64,000 bases of DNA. Source: Hydrogenophilales bacterium. GTDB lineage: Bacteria; Pseudomonadota; Gammaproteobacteria; Burkholderiales; Thiobacteraceae. The notes beneath the pieces are model-generated. The model searched no databases. It saw only the letters and a program-made list of their open reading frames with translations, and was not told the DNA's origin. The translations under genes and the position numbers were made by a program. Of this stretch, positions 10,185 to 20,737 are shown one piece after another. Location of the stretch: positions 1 through 64,000 of the forward strand of contig JACRIU010000008.1 of the NCBI GenBank assembly GCA_016235775.1. Direction: 5' to 3'. Numbering within the stretch: position 1 is the stretch's first letter; every line of letters starts with the position of its first letter.

Positions 10185-11122
10185 GTGGAGTAGGTTTTGC
10201 TTTTCTGGAATAAGCGTTGTTGTTTGGATGGGGGTTGATCCCAAGGCGCGGCTGTCAGGTATTGCCCGGCATCTTTCGGATCGAACACGGGCCGGCCCAT
10301 TGGGCGGGTGAGCAACTCGCCGTTCCTTGCCTTGGCGATACGCTCTTCGGCGATCTTTACGTACTCAGTGAGAATCTCGGCGCCCGCGCCGCGCCGCCCG
10401 TGCTTGATTGCCGCGATGATGCTTGAGCCGACACCCACAAAAGGGTCGAACACCCAATCGCCCGGCTGAGTCAGGGAAAGAACCAGCCGCTCAATCAACT
10501 CGACGGGGAATTGGCACGGATGGCTGGTTTTTTCGACGTGATTGCTTTTGACGTTGGGGATGACCCAAACATCACCGGGATTTTTCCCGAGCGGGTTGCA
10601 CGAGTACTGGCCGGCCTTCGGCCCTTTGAAGTGTTTCTTGCCGGGATATTTTTGCGGGACACGAATCGGGTCGAGGTTGAACTGGTATTCGTCGCTCTTG
10701 GTGAACCAAAGAACGGTTTCGTAGCGGCCTGACAACCTTTTAGAGCAATGCAAGCCGTGCTCGAAATGCCAGATGATTCTATTCCGAAGCTTTAGCCCCA
10801 AGTCACGGAAGAGTGGATAGAGGACGGCGTCCAATGGAACGATTTCACCATTGCTGACGTAATTCCCCACCTGCCAGCAAATACTGCCGGTGCCTGAAAG
10901 CGTTCGCGCGCATTCGGTGATGACGCGCTGCTGCTGTTGCAGGTAATCGTCCAGGTGAATCCGCTTTTCGTATTCCTTGCCCAGGTTATAGGGTGGCGAG
11001 GTAACGATGAGCTGAAATGCTTGATCGGGGATGGTACGAAGGAAATCCAGGCAGTCGCCCGCGTGTAAAACAACTTCGTCCCGTATGGAAATCGAGCCAG
11101 AAGGAATGGATAAATCAGTCAT
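10181..11122 (-). CDS. Type II DNA modification methyltransferase (N4-C/N6-A, beta class)
   Basis: SAM-dependent amino-methyltransferase that would protect host DNA from the adjacent endonuclease. The catalytic motif TSPPYNLGKEYE (residues 41-52) precedes the SAM-binding motif DWVFDPFVGVGSSIIAA near the C-terminus, the permuted beta-class order. SPPY fits N4-cytosine enzymes such as M.BglII, but N6-adenine is possible. The 546-residue track ORF runs back over uvrA. The ATG at 11122 (MTDLSIPSGS, 313 residues) lies in the gap; ATG 11140 is an alternative. No clear Shine-Dalgarno sequence is seen. Confidence 0.85.
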   Translation of the reverse strand: MTDLSIPSGSISIRDEVVLHAGDCLDFLRTIPDQAFQLIVTSPPYNLGKEYEKRIHLDDYLQQQQRVITECARTLSGTGSICWQVGNYVSNGEIVPLDAVLYPLFRDLGLKLRNRIIWHFEHGLHCSKRLSGRYETVLWFTKSDEYQFNLDPIRVPQKYPGKKHFKGPKAGQYSCNPLGKNPGDVWVIPNVKSNHVEKTSHPCQFPVELIERLVLSLTQPGDWVFDPFVGVGSSIIAAIKHGRRGAGAEILTEYVKIAEERIAKARNGELLTRPMGRPVFDPKDAGQYLTAAPWDQPPSKQQRLFQKSKTYST

Positions 11123-11214
11123 TGGGAAATTATGCCACATGCGGCGGAATTGGGTATTCGCTTCGAACGGTCCAAGGCCAACCCGATAGAGGGAATTTTG
11201 CCCGAAGCAACAGG

Positions 11215-14037
11215 TCAGGGTTTCGCCAGCTTCTGCTTGAGAAAGTGCCCGGTATAACCCGCTTTGCTCTGTGCGATTTGTTCCGGCGTGCCTTGGGCGA
11301 TGATTTGCCCGCCGCCTTCGCCCCCCTCGGGGCCGAGGTCGATAATCCAATCCGCGGTTTTGATTACGTCCAAATTGTGCTCGATGACGACCACGGTGTT
11401 GCCGTGATCGCGCAGGCGGTGCACCACGGTCAGCAAGAGCTGAATGTCTTGGAAATGCAGGCCGGTGGTGGGCTCGTCCAGGATGTAGAGCGTGCGTCCG
11501 GTGTCGCGCTTGGAGAGTTCGAGCGCGAGCTTTACGCGCTGTGCTTCGCCGCCGGAGAGCGTGGTAGCGGATTGACCTAGCGTGATGTAGCCCAGGCCGA
11601 CGTCGAGCAGGGTGCTGAGTTTTTTCGCCACCGCCGGCACGGCTTTGAAGAATTCGAATGCCTGTTCCACGGTCATGCCCAGCACTTCGTGGATGGTCAT
11701 GCCCTTGTAGCGGATTTCCAAGGTCTCGCGGTTGTAGCGCTTGCTGTGGCATACGTCGCACGGCACGTAGATGTCGGGCAGAAAGTGCATCTCCACACGC
11801 AGCATGCCGTCGCCTTGGCACGCTTCACAGCGCCCGCCTTTGACGTTGAAAGAAAAGCGCCCCGGCTCATAACCGCGCTCGCGCGCTTCCGGCACGCCGG
11901 CAAACAACTCGCGAATCGGCGTGAACATGCCGGTATAAGTCGCGGGGTTGGAGCGTGGCGTGCGGCCGATCGGGCTCTGATCGACGTCGATCACTTTGTC
12001 GAAAAATTCCAGGCCCTCTATTTCCTCATGCGCGGCGGGCGCGGTGGAGGAGCCATACAAATGCTGCGCCACCGCCGGGTACAGCGTGTCGTTGATGAGC
12101 GTGGATTTGCCCGAGCCGGAGACCCCGGTGACGCACACCAGCAGGCCCACCGGCAGCTTGAGCGTCACGTTCTTCAGATTGTTGCCGGACGCCCCGGTGA
12201 GCGTGAGCCAGCGCTCGGGGTCGGGCTTGGCGCGTTGCTTGGGTATCTCGATGCGCTTTACGCCGGACAAGTACTGGCCGGTGAGCGAAGCGGGATTTTG
12301 TTTTATGGCCTGCGGCGTGCCTTCGGCCATGATTTGGCCGCCATGCACGCCCGCGCCGGGGCCGATATCGATCACATGATCGGCGATGGCGATGGCTTCT
12401 TCGTCGTGCTCGACCACGAGCACGCTATTGCCCAAGTCGCGCAGGTGCTTGAGCGTGTCGAGCAGGCGGCTGTTGTCGCGCTGATGCAAACCGATCGAAG
12501 GCTCGTCCAGCACATACATCACGCCGGTGAGGCCGGAGCCGATTTGGCTGGCTAAGCGAATGCGCTGCGCCTCGCCGCCGGAGAGGGTCTCCGCCGAGCG
12601 GTCGAGCGATAAATAATCCAGGCCGACATTGGTCAGAAAGCGCAGGCGGGAGGCGATTTCCTTCACGATCTTTTCCGCGATGGCTTGCTTGGAGCCGACG
12701 AGATGCAACGCTTCGAAGAAGGGCAGCGCCAGTTTCAAGGGCATGCGGCTGATTTCATAAATCGATTTATCGCCGACTTTGACATGGCGCGCTTCGATAC
12801 GCAGGCGCGTGCCTTCGCATTCCGGGCAGGGTTTGCTGTTGAGGTATTTCGCCAGTTCCTCGCGCACGGCCACGGAGTCGGTCTCGCGGTAGCGCCGCTC
12901 CAGATTGTGCACGATGCCCTCAAACGCATGCTTGCGCGTTTGCATCCCGCCGCGCTCGCCCGGATATTTGAACTCGATCTCAACTTTGCCGCTGCCATAA
13001 AGCAGGATGTCCTGAATATTCTGCGGCAGCTCCTCGAACGGCAGATCGAGATCGAAATCGTAATGCGCGGCCAGGCTTTGCAGCATGATGAAATAGAACT
13101 GGTTGCGCCGATCCCAGCCGCGGATGCAGCCCGCGCCGAGCGACAAATGCGGAAACGCCACCACCCGCTTCGGATCGAAAAAGCTGATCACACCCAAGCC
13201 GTCGCACTTCGGGCAGGCGCCCATCGGGTTGTTGAATGAGAATAAACGCGGCTCCAATTCCGAGAGCGAGTAGTTGCACACCGGGCACGCAAAGCGGGCG
13301 GAGAACAAGTGCTCTTTCTCGGTATCCATTTCCACCGCCAGGGCGCGGCCATCGGCGTGGCGCAGCGCGGTCTCGAATGATTCCGCTAGGCGCTGTTTTA
13401 CATCGGCGCGTGCTTTGAGCCGGTCGACCACGACTTCGATGGTGTGCTTCTTGTTTTTATCGAGCTTGGGCAGCTTATCCATCTCGTGTGTCTTGCCGTC
13501 GATGCGTACCCGGACAAATCCCTGCGCGCGCAGCTCGTCGAATAATTCATGCTGCTCGCCTTTGCGACCGGCGACGATCGGCGCCAGGATCATCAGCTTG
13601 GTGTCATCCCCCAGCGCCAGCACGTGATCCACCATTTGCGACACGGTCTGTGCCGAGAGTTCGATGCCATGCTCCGGGCAATAGGGGTCGCCGACGCGGG
13701 CGAACATCAGGCGCAGGTAATCGTGGATTTCCGTCACCGTGCCCACGGTAGAGCGCGGGTTGTGCGAGGTCGCCTTCTGCTCGATGGAAATGGCGGGGGA
13801 AAGACCTTCGATCAAATCCACGTCCGGCTTTTCCATCATTTGCAGGAACTGCCGCGCATACGCGGAGAGCGATTCGACATAGCGGCGCTGGCCTTCGGCA
13901 TACAAGGTGTCAAAGGCAAGCGACGATTTTCCCGAGCCGGACAAGCCGGTAATCACCACCAATTGATTGCGGGGGATGTCGAGATTGATGTTCTTCAGGT
14001 TGTGGGTGCGCGCACCGCGCACGCGAATAAAATCCAT
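11215..14037 (-). CDS. uvrA: Excinuclease ABC subunit A
   Basis: DNA-damage recognition ATPase of nucleotide excision repair; partner of UvrB. 940 residues. Two ABC modules are visible: Walker [14 protein letters not shown] near residue 31 and [13 protein letters not shown] near residue 640, each with LSGGEAQR. Zinc Cys clusters CPVC..CPKC (about 255) and CEAC..CDVC (about 740) are present. It ends [12 protein letters not shown], the usual UvrA tail. It is divergent from the MFS gene across about 130 nt. No obvious LexA box was recognised there. Confidence 0.98.
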   Translation of the reverse strand: MDFIRVRGARTHNLKNINLDIPRNQLVVITGLSGSGKSSLAFDTLYAEGQRRYVESLSAYARQFLQMMEKPDVDLIEGLSPAISIEQKATSHNPRSTVGTVTEIHDYLRLMFARVGDPYCPEHGIELSAQTVSQMVDHVLALGDDTKLMILAPIVAGRKGEQHELFDELRAQGFVRVRIDGKTHEMDKLPKLDKNKKHTIEVVVDRLKARADVKQRLAESFETALRHADGRALAVEMDTEKEHLFSARFACPVCNYSLSELEPRLFSFNNPMGACPKCDGLGVISFFDPKRVVAFPHLSLGAGCIRGWDRRNQFYFIMLQSLAAHYDFDLDLPFEELPQNIQDILLYGSGKVEIEFKYPGERGGMQTRKHAFEGIVHNLERRYRETDSVAVREELAKYLNSKPCPECEGTRLRIEARHVKVGDKSIYEISRMPLKLALPFFEALHLVGSKQAIAEKIVKEIASRLRFLTNVGLDYLSLDRSAETLSGGEAQRIRLASQIGSGLTGVMYVLDEPSIGLHQRDNSRLLDTLKHLRDLGNSVLVVEHDEEAIAIADHVIDIGPGAGVHGGQIMAEGTPQAIKQNPASLTGQYLSGVKRIEIPKQRAKPDPERWLTLTGASGNNLKNVTLKLPVGLLVCVTGVSGSGKSTLINDTLYPAVAQHLYGSSTAPAAHEEIEGLEFFDKVIDVDQSPIGRTPRSNPATYTGMFTPIRELFAGVPEARERGYEPGRFSFNVKGGRCEACQGDGMLRVEMHFLPDIYVPCDVCHSKRYNRETLEIRYKGMTIHEVLGMTVEQAFEFFKAVPAVAKKLSTLLDVGLGYITLGQSATTLSGGEAQRVKLALELSKRDTGRTLYILDEPTTGLHFQDIQLLLTVVHRLRDHGNTVVVIEHNLDVIKTADWIIDLGPEGGEGGGQIIAQGTPEQIAQSKAGYTGHFLKQKLAKP

Positions 14038-14165
14038 AGGGCCTATAAGCTACTGAGTATTAAGTTGATTTGCGAACCCGCGAAACGCGAAACCCCGCTG
14101 CGGCAGCACGCGGGGAACCTGCTAATATACGCAAATTCCTCCGCTTCCCCAACCTGTTTCGTCGC

Positions 14166-15560
14166 ATGAAAAACATTGAGCGCATGTCGCCTTTCGAGCT
14201 GAAGGCGAGTATTAGCCTAGCCAGCATTTATGGCCTGCGCATGCTGGGCATGTTCCTGATCCTGCCGGTATTCGCGATCTATGCCGAGCAAACCTTGGGC
14301 GCCACGCATTTTCAGGCGGGCTTGGCATTGGGCATCTATGGGCTGACCCAAGCGCTGTTTCAATTGCCGTTCGGCATGGCTTCCGACCGCTATGGCCGCA
14401 AGCGCATGATCTATTTGGGCTTGCTCATGCTGGTGGTGGGCAGCTTTGTCGCCGCTTCTGCGCACGATATAAGCACCGTCATTATCGGGCGCGCGTTACA
14501 AGGCGCGGGGGCGATTTCGGCGGCCGTGATGGCGCTGCTCGCCGACCTGACGCGCGAGGAGCACCGCACCAAGGCCATGGCCCTGATCGGCACCACCATC
14601 GGCTTGACCTTTGCGGTGTCGCTGGTGATCTCCTCGCCGCTTAATCATTGGGTCGGCGTGCCGGGCATGTTCGCCTTGACCGGCGTGCTGGCCATTGTGG
14701 CCATCGCGTGGGTGCGCTTCGTGATCCCCGATCCGCGCGCCAGCCACTTTCACAGCGATACCGAGGCCACGCCGGCAAAGCTCAAGGATGTGCTGCGCAA
14801 CACCGAATTGCTGCGCCTCAATTTCGGGATATTCGCCCTGCACGCCGCGCAAATGGCGCTGTTTATCGTGGTCCCTTTCGCCTTGCTGAAGAACGCCGGC
14901 ATCGACCAAAACCAGCACTGGATGATTTATCTGCCGATCATGGCCGGGTCGTTCGTGTTCATGGCGCCCGCCATTATTTACGGCGAGAAGAAAATCAAGC
15001 TCAAGGAAGTGTTTGTCGCTTCGGTCGCCCTGATGTTCGTCGCGCAATTGCTGCTGGCGCAATTCATCAGCCAATTCTGGGGCATGGTCGCGGCGCTCGT
15101 TTGCTACTTCGCCGCCTTCAATGTGCTGGAAGCGAGCCTGCCTTCCCTCATCTCCAAGATCGCCCCGGCCTCGGCCAAAGGCACGGCCATGGGCGTGTAT
15201 AATACGAGCCAGTCGTTCGGCGCATTTGTGGGCGCCACGTTCGGTGGTTATCTATCGCAGCATTACGGCGCATCGGCGGTGTTCATCTTCTGTAGCCTGC
15301 TGATCGGTTTGTGGCTGGTCTTTGCCTTCAGCATGGAGCGCCCGCCCGCGGTACGCACGAAACTGTTTCATGTGCGCGAAATGCAGGCTACGCGCGCCAC
15401 CGGACTATCGAAACAACTCGCCAAGCTTGCCGGTGTATCCGAAGCGCTGGTAGTAGGTAATGAAGGCATCGCAATTCTTAAAGTGGATCTACGCGGCTGG
15501 GACGAAGCCGGCGTGACCAAACTCATCGAGGGGGAGCAAGACAATGGCGTCAGTCAATAA
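14166..15560 (+). CDS. YajR-like MFS transporter with C-terminal YAM-type domain
   Basis: 464-residue major facilitator protein. About twelve hydrophobic helices follow [33 protein letters not shown]. Motif A is [14 protein letters not shown]. After the last helix the chain continues about 60 residues ([34 protein letters not shown]), consistent with the ferredoxin-like YAM domain of E. coli YajR. ATG 14166 is chosen over the track start; ATG 14184 is also possible. The substrate is unknown. The 3' end overlaps ssb by 17 nt. Confidence 0.85.
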   Translation: MKNIERMSPFELKASISLASIYGLRMLGMFLILPVFAIYAEQTLGATHFQAGLALGIYGLTQALFQLPFGMASDRYGRKRMIYLGLLMLVVGSFVAASAHDISTVIIGRALQGAGAISAAVMALLADLTREEHRTKAMALIGTTIGLTFAVSLVISSPLNHWVGVPGMFALTGVLAIVAIAWVRFVIPDPRASHFHSDTEATPAKLKDVLRNTELLRLNFGIFALHAAQMALFIVVPFALLKNAGIDQNQHWMIYLPIMAGSFVFMAPAIIYGEKKIKLKEVFVASVALMFVAQLLLAQFISQFWGMVAALVCYFAAFNVLEASLPSLISKIAPASAKGTAMGVYNTSQSFGAFVGATFGGYLSQHYGASAVFIFCSLLIGLWLVFAFSMERPPAVRTKLFHVREMQATRATGLSKQLAKLAGVSEALVVGNEGIAILKVDLRGWDEAGVTKLIEGEQDNGVSQ

Positions 15561-16011
15561 AGTGATTCTGGTGGGCCGCCTGGGTAAAGACCCGGAAGTC
15601 CGTTACATGACGAATGGCGATGCGGTGGCGAATATCACCCTGGCCACCAGCGAAACCTGGAAAGATAAAAATGGCGAGAAGCAGGAAAAAACCGAGTGGC
15701 ATCGGGTCACCTTCTATCGCAAGCTGGCCGAAATCGTGGGCGAATACCTGAAAAAGGGCGGCATGATCTACGTCGAAGGCCGCTTGGAAACGCGCAAGTG
15801 GACCGACAAAGCGGGCGTCGAGAAATACACCACCGAGGTCATCGCCAACGAAATGGTCATGCTGGGCGGCAAGAGCAGTGGCAGCAACAGCTATGAAGTG
15901 CAGGACAAGCCCGCGAGCAGCGGCGCGCGTCCTGACAGCGGCGGCCAAGATAGGCCGGCGGCGAAAAAAGGCGGCGACTTCTCGGATTTCGAAGACGATA
16001 TTCCGTTTTGA
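15544..16011 (+). CDS. ssb: Single-stranded DNA-binding protein
   Basis: 155-residue SSB. The OB fold (1-110) contains [40 protein letters not shown] Gly/Ser/Pro linker leads to the acidic tip FEDDIPF that recruits repair and replication proteins. It starts inside the end of the MFS gene behind GGGGGAGC, so the two may be co-transcribed. Confidence 0.97.
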   Translation: MASVNKVILVGRLGKDPEVRYMTNGDAVANITLATSETWKDKNGEKQEKTEWHRVTFYRKLAEIVGEYLKKGGMIYVEGRLETRKWTDKAGVEKYTTEVIANEMVMLGGKSSGSNSYEVQDKPASSGARPDSGGQDRPAAKKGGDFSDFEDDIPF

Positions 16012-16030
16012 CCGAATGGGTTGCGCAATG

Positions 16031-16057
16031 AAAAAGGCCAGCGATGCTGGCCTTTTT
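16031..16057 (+). terminator. Rho-independent terminator after ssb
   Basis: A perfect 12-bp inverted repeat AAAAAGGCCAGC / GCTGGCCTTTTT with a three-base GAT loop lies 19 nt after the ssb stop. Confidence 0.9.
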
Positions 16058-16077
16058 CATGTGTGTTAATTTTTTTT

Positions 16078-16140
16078 GCCACGAATTGTTAAACCCATAT
16101 TCCTGCTTTTAATTCGTGGTAATTAGTGTAAATTCGTGGC
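16078..16140 (+). repeat. Palindromic CACGAAT-unit repeat (short copy)
   Basis: GCCACGAATT on the left is answered by AATTCGTGGT and AAATTCGTGGC on the right, with a loop of about 25 nt. It is a short, degenerate member of the same class as the copy at 46795-46940. It ends 20 nt before the start of the metallo-hydrolase gene. Confidence 0.65.
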
Positions 16141-16160
16141 CAAGGTTTAAAAAAGAGCAT

Positions 16161-17567
16161 ATGAAAATCACTTTCTTCGGCGCGGCGCATGAAGTCACCG
16201 GCTCCTGCTTTTTGGTGGAAACCGAGGGTGTCCGCTTTCTGGTGGATTGCGGCATGTTCCAGGGCGGGCGCGAGGCGGATGAGAAGAACCGGCGCTTTCC
16301 GCAATTCGATCCCGAGCGCATCGACTTCGCACTGCTTACGCATGCGCATATTGATCACTCCGGCTTGCTGCCGCGCCTGACGACACTGGGCTTTCGCGGG
16401 CCGATTTACTGCACGTCCGCCACGGCGGATTTGTTGCAGGTGATGCTGCTGGATTCGGCGCATATTCAGGAAAAAGAAGCCGAGTGGGTCAACTATGCCC
16501 GGCACAAGAAGCATAGCCGCAAGCGCACCGATCTGGCGCCGTTGTACACGGTGATCCAGGCGCAAGATTGTTTGAAGCACATCAAACCCATTGAGTACGA
16601 CGCGCCGGTTCACCCTCACCCGCAGATTCGAGTGTGCTTCCGCGATGCGGGGCATATCCTGGGATCGGCGATCCTGGAGGTGTGGATCGAGCATGAAGGC
16701 GTGACGCAGAAGTGGGTGTTTTCAGGCGATCTCGGCATGCCGGCGCGGCCGATCATGAATGACCCGGCCGTGATCGAGGCGGCGGATTATCTGCTGGTGG
16801 AATCGACTTACGGCAATCGCGCGCACAAGGATATGGCGGCGACGATCGAGGAGCTGGTGCACGCGGTGAATGACACCTTCGAGCGCAAAAAAGGCAATGT
16901 CATCATTCCCGCCTTTGCCGTTGGCCGCACGCAAGAGATTTTATATTTGCTGACCGACCTGATCCGCCAGGGCCGCATCCCCAAAACCACGGCGATCGTG
17001 GTGGATTCGCCGATGGCGACGCGAGCGACGGAGCTGACCCTGAAGCACCGGGCGATCCTCGACCCCGAATCGCAATCGCTATTGGCCTGGGGGCGCAACA
17101 ATGGCGGCCCGCCCCACATCCGGTTTACCGAGAGCGTGGAAGATTCGATGGCGCTGAATAATATTCACCGGGGGGCCATCATCATTTCCGCCTCCGGCAT
17201 GTGCGATGCGGGGAGAATCAAGCATCACTTGAAGCGTAATTTGCCGCGCGCGGAATGCACCGTGATCATCGTCGGATTCCAGGCATTTGGCACCTTGGGG
17301 CGCAAGCTGGTGGATGGCGCCGATGCGGTGCGTATATTCGGGGAAACGGTTCCGGTGCGCGCGGATATTTATACGGTGGGTGGTTTGTCCGCCCACGCGG
17401 ATCAGCGCGCGCTCATGGATTGGCTCAAGCATTTCAAGCATCCGCCACGCAAAACGTTTGTTGTCCACGGTGAGCAGGAAACCGCGCAGGGGTTCGGCGA
17501 ATTGATCCACCGGCAATTGGGTTGGGCGGTGGAGGCGCCGGCGGCGGGTGCGACGTTTGAGTTGTGA
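16161..17567 (+). CDS. MBL-fold beta-CASP RNA metallo-hydrolase
   Basis: 468-residue metallo-beta-lactamase/beta-CASP protein of the Ysh1/YbcI-like group, expected to cleave RNA, though the target is unknown. The metal motif LLTHAHIDHSG, then RDAGHILGSAILEV and FSGDLG are in the MBL half. The beta-CASP insert carries AFAVGRTQEILYLL and ISASGMCDAGRIKHHL. The C-terminal HADQRALMDWL and VHGEQ motifs are conserved. ATG 16161 (MKITFFGAAHEVTGSCF) is chosen because it gives the standard N-terminus and lies after AAAGAG. Confidence 0.92.
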   Translation: MKITFFGAAHEVTGSCFLVETEGVRFLVDCGMFQGGREADEKNRRFPQFDPERIDFALLTHAHIDHSGLLPRLTTLGFRGPIYCTSATADLLQVMLLDSAHIQEKEAEWVNYARHKKHSRKRTDLAPLYTVIQAQDCLKHIKPIEYDAPVHPHPQIRVCFRDAGHILGSAILEVWIEHEGVTQKWVFSGDLGMPARPIMNDPAVIEAADYLLVESTYGNRAHKDMAATIEELVHAVNDTFERKKGNVIIPAFAVGRTQEILYLLTDLIRQGRIPKTTAIVVDSPMATRATELTLKHRAILDPESQSLLAWGRNNGGPPHIRFTESVEDSMALNNIHRGAIIISASGMCDAGRIKHHLKRNLPRAECTVIIVGFQAFGTLGRKLVDGADAVRIFGETVPVRADIYTVGGLSAHADQRALMDWLKHFKHPPRKTFVVHGEQETAQGFGELIHRQLGWAVEAPAAGATFEL

Positions 17568-17624
17568 TTATTGATCTTTCCATAAATCATGACGGGCAAT
17601 ACTTTATTGTTCGCCCAGAATATT

Positions 17625-17684
17625 GTAGGGGCGAGGCATGCCTCGCCCGATGTAAGTAGCGGGTCGGGCATGCCCGACCCCTAC
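17625..17684 (+). repeat. Double GCATGC palindromic repeat
   Basis: Two perfect palindromes, GGGCGAGGCATGCCTCGCCC and GGGTCGGGCATGCCCGACCC, are flanked by inverted GTAGG / CCTAC ends. The element lies between convergent genes. Its first 24 nt (GTAGGGGCGAGG..CGCCC) recur identically at 48010-48033. Confidence 0.8.
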
Positions 17685-17700
17685 GATAGATTTATTAGGA

Positions 17701-18357
17701 TTAAGGCAAATACAAGCTAAAAACAGCGCCGCCATTATTGGCAAGCGCGATCTTGCCGGTGCGGCCTTTGTTTTGGTGCACTTTCGCCACGCTGCTGGCG
17801 AAATACAGGCCGAGGCCGGTGCCTTGCCGCGAGGCGCGCGGCGCATCGAAATTGCCATCGAGCAGGACTTGCGGGAACCCGGGGCCGTCGTCAGCCAAGC
17901 GAAACACCAGATACTCGCCGTCCTGGGCCGCGCTCAGCGTAATGCGCGTCCGGGCAAAACCCAGCGCATTGTGCAGCGCATTCATCAGGGCGCTGGCCGC
18001 CAATTCACGGTCAAAAAACCAGAACGGCGGCGCGCTGTCTGGTTGTACATCGATCGTGAGACGGCCTGCCGTCAGCGTTCGCGCCTCATGCATCAGGTCT
18101 TCCAAAAAATCCAGCGGAGAGTAAGCGTCGATGTTCGGCGTGAGGTGTCCGCCTTCCAGTTTATAAAGCGTGAGCATTTCGCTGAGCCGGTCCACGATGC
18201 GGCGGCAGGCAAAACGCGCGCCGGCTATTTGCTCCGTCGCACCCGGATAGCCGGCTTCGGCGATGCCGTCGAGCGAAAGCGTCAATTGACCGAGCAGATT
18301 CTTTACCTCGTGCATGCTTGCGGCGGCGAGCGTGTTCAGATCGAGCGTGGAGGCCAT
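17701..18357 (-). CDS. Soluble sensor histidine kinase
   Basis: 218 residues with no membrane segment or sensor domain. The phospho-acceptor region MHEVKNLLGQLTLSLDGI lies near residue 15, an ATP-binding N box near ALMNALHNALGFA, and G boxes LADDGPGFPQ and GTGLGLYFASSVAKVH follow. The ATG at 18357 overlaps the stop of the upstream regulator (TGATG), so the two are made together and probably form a cognate pair. With no input domain, the signal probably comes through a partner protein. Confidence 0.87.
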   Translation of the reverse strand: MASTLDLNTLAAASMHEVKNLLGQLTLSLDGIAEAGYPGATEQIAGARFACRRIVDRLSEMLTLYKLEGGHLTPNIDAYSPLDFLEDLMHEARTLTAGRLTIDVQPDSAPPFWFFDRELAASALMNALHNALGFARTRITLSAAQDGEYLVFRLADDGPGFPQVLLDGNFDAPRASRQGTGLGLYFASSVAKVHQNKGRTGKIALANNGGAVFSLYLP

Positions 18358-19982
18358 CAAGCAGCGACCCCGTATTTTTTCGCCACGTCCTGCGCCAGTT
18401 TGCTGATCGACAGCAGCTTGGGGTGGGTCGCGCCTTTTGCGCGCGCCACATCAAGATAGCGCCGGGCGGACATCATATAGCTGTCATTCCAGCCCAGCTT
18501 GTCGATATGCACCAGCAGGGCTTGCGCCGCGTTGAGCACGATTTGCATGTTCTCCGGCATCCTCGCCGCGGCTTCGGTAAGCAGCTTGACCGACCCCTCC
18601 AAATCGCCCTGCTGCGCCTTGAGCACGCCCTGGTTGTTGAGTTGAATAATGGTCTTCACGCTGTCGTCCACCAGCTCGCTGCCTTCCGCGCCCTTGCCGG
18701 CCTCCACAAATACCTGCTTCGCTTTTTGAATGAGCGCCTGGCTTTCATGGTTGTTCTGCACCAGGGTCTCGATCAGGCCCTTGGCTTCCTCTTCCTTGCC
18801 GTGGGCGAAGCAGGCCTTGGCAAGATCGAGCGTGAGATCCTCGCTGGACTTGAAATCGCCTTCCTGCTTGGCCTGCATGGCGGTGGCCAAGGCCACGGCC
18901 GACGCTTGATCGTTGCCGGCCTTCTTGTGCACCAGGCTTTCCATCACCGAGGCGGTGAAGTTAACCTCGGGCGAATTATTGAACGAGGTGCGTGCATCGC
19001 GCAGCGTACTCAGCGCCTCGTTCAGCTTGCCGCGCCCCATTTGCACGCGCGAGAGATTGGCAAAATCATCCGCCGCGCGGAAAAATGAGGTTTTGCCCCG
19101 TTCCACCACGTTGGAAAAAGCTTGTTCGGCGGCCTCCATGTCGCCGTTGCGCATCGCCAGTTGCCCCATCTCCTTTTGCCGGTGCATGGTGTAGGGCGAC
19201 GCGGCCACCGCACGCTGCAGCACTTGCTGCGCGCGTTCGGTTTTGGCCTGCGCTTCGCATACCTTGGACAGCAAATCGTAAGCCGCCATGTATTCGGGCG
19301 CTTCTTCAAGGACTTCCTCCAGCAATTCTTCCGCCTCGCGGTGATTGCCTCTGCAGTGGAACATGGTGGCCAGCCCCATGCGCGCCCACGGCACCGCGCG
19401 CAGATCGACCACTTGCTGATAAATCTTTTGCGCCTCCTCGACATTGCCTTGCGTGACAAACAACTCCGCCAGCAGCCGCAACACGTCGATGGTGTATTTG
19501 CTGTTTTGCTTGGAGAGCTCGGTACATACTTGCGTGGCCTCGGCCAGCCTGCCGTCTTCGATCAGGCGATAGATCGGCCCGAACGCCAGCTTCTTCAGCA
19601 TCACCCGCTCCAAGCGGTTTTTCAGCACCTCGGCGGTGAAAGGCTTGATCAGATAATCGTCAGGCGCCAGCTCCACCGCCGACACCACTTTTTCATACAC
19701 GCTCTCGGCGGTGACCATGATGAATACGGTGGATAAGTTGATGAGTTTGTTGTGGCGCAATTGTTCCAAAAGCTGCTGACCATCCGAGCCGTCGCCCAGG
19801 AAATAGTCACAAATAATGATGTCGTAAGGCTTGTTCTGCAGGCGCCGGATCGCATCGTTGGCCGTGCCCGCCATCTCCGAAGACACCACGCCGAAGTTGC
19901 TGAGAATGGTGCGCATCGACGAGCGCATGCCTGGGACATCGTCGACGATGAGCACCCGTTTTTCAGTGAAATTAATATCCAT
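18357..19982 (-). CDS. Response regulator with tetratricopeptide repeats
   Basis: 541 residues. The N-terminal receiver domain (about 8-130) has the acidic pocket VDD, phospho-acceptor IIICDYFLGDG and the conserved KPF. The rest is helical TPR sequence (e.g. VEEAQKIYQQVVDLRAVPWARMGLATMFHCRGNHREAEELLEEVL), so output is probably protein-protein contact, not DNA binding. It is translationally coupled to the histidine kinase downstream. Target unknown. Confidence 0.9.
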   Translation of the reverse strand: MDINFTEKRVLIVDDVPGMRSSMRTILSNFGVVSSEMAGTANDAIRRLQNKPYDIIICDYFLGDGSDGQQLLEQLRHNKLINLSTVFIMVTAESVYEKVVSAVELAPDDYLIKPFTAEVLKNRLERVMLKKLAFGPIYRLIEDGRLAEATQVCTELSKQNSKYTIDVLRLLAELFVTQGNVEEAQKIYQQVVDLRAVPWARMGLATMFHCRGNHREAEELLEEVLEEAPEYMAAYDLLSKVCEAQAKTERAQQVLQRAVAASPYTMHRQKEMGQLAMRNGDMEAAEQAFSNVVERGKTSFFRAADDFANLSRVQMGRGKLNEALSTLRDARTSFNNSPEVNFTASVMESLVHKKAGNDQASAVALATAMQAKQEGDFKSSEDLTLDLAKACFAHGKEEEAKGLIETLVQNNHESQALIQKAKQVFVEAGKGAEGSELVDDSVKTIIQLNNQGVLKAQQGDLEGSVKLLTEAAARMPENMQIVLNAAQALLVHIDKLGWNDSYMMSARRYLDVARAKGATHPKLLSISKLAQDVAKKYGVAA

Positions 19983-20105
19983 GATCCGTATCTGAATTGT
20001 TCTGCAACGCGCGACCCTTGTGGCCCTGCGTCAAATGCTATAACGGCACGAATGGGGAGAAGATTGAGGAGGTTTTGCCGTAGTTGGCTACGGCCAGGGC
20101 GCGAG

Positions 20106-20630
20106 CTATTTATGGCTACGCGCCAACGTGATGTAATGTTCCGCAGAGTAGTTGAAGTAAGCCAACTCTTCCTCGGTCAGCAGCCGCAATTGTTTGGCGG
20201 GGCGACCGAGATACAAGTAGCCGCTTTGCAGCGTTTTTCCTTCCGGCACCAGCGAGCCCGCGCCGAGCAGCACGCGCGGTTCGAGCACTGCTTTGTCCAT
20301 GACGATTGAGCCCATACCGATCAGGCATTCGTCGCCGATGGTGCAGCCGTGCAGGATCACGCTGTGGCCGACGGTGACGCGCTCACCGATGATGAGCGGT
20401 GCGCCGTTTGGGTCCACTAGGCTTTTGTGGGAGACATGCAGCACCGACAGATCTTGGATGTTGCTGCCGGCGCCGATGGTAATGCTGTTCACATCGCCGC
20501 GGATCACCGCGCCGCACCAGACAGAAGCGTTTTCGCCGAGCGTGACCTCGCCGATGATTTGTGCGCTGGGGTGAACGTAAATGCTGGCGTGAAGAGCAGG
20601 GTGAATGCCGTGATGGGGAGTGATGTTCAT
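20106..20630 (-). CDS. Gamma-carbonic anhydrase family protein
   Basis: 174-residue left-handed beta-helix (hexapeptide) protein. Metal-ligand-type histidines lie in NIQDLSVLHVSHKS and VTVGHSVILHGCTIGDECLIGMGS. It is like YrdA/PaaY; carbonic anhydrase activity is not certain in this branch. ATG 20630 (MNITPHHGIHPAL) is preferred over the track start, with AAGG upstream. Divergent from prlC. Confidence 0.9.
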   Translation of the reverse strand: MNITPHHGIHPALHASIYVHPSAQIIGEVTLGENASVWCGAVIRGDVNSITIGAGSNIQDLSVLHVSHKSLVDPNGAPLIIGERVTVGHSVILHGCTIGDECLIGMGSIVMDKAVLEPRVLLGAGSLVPEGKTLQSGYLYLGRPAKQLRLLTEEELAYFNYSAEHYITLARSHK

Positions 20631-20703
20631 GGTGAAGAACCTTGAGTTTCGTGGCACTAACTGACGCCTGACTACTTGCGCCCGACGCCTCGATGAGGGC
20701 TAG

Positions 20704-20709
20704 TATAAT
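20704..20709 (+). promoter_or_regulatory. Candidate -10 box for prlC
   Basis: A consensus TATAAT lies 28 nt before the prlC start codon in the divergent gap. No convincing -35 element is found at 16-18 nt. TTGCGC occurs 22 nt upstream, which is too far. Weak call. Confidence 0.35.
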
Positions 20710-20737
20710 GTCGCATTGATTTCCTCGAAAGATAACC

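Noticed and set aside
11123-11821. N-terminal extension of the methyltransferase ORF
   Set aside because: The extension runs over the uvrA 3' end in another frame; the real methyltransferase starts near 11122.
18318-19088. 256-residue plus-strand ORF
   Set aside because: Antisense shadow of the TPR regulator; no start signal and no recognisable domain.
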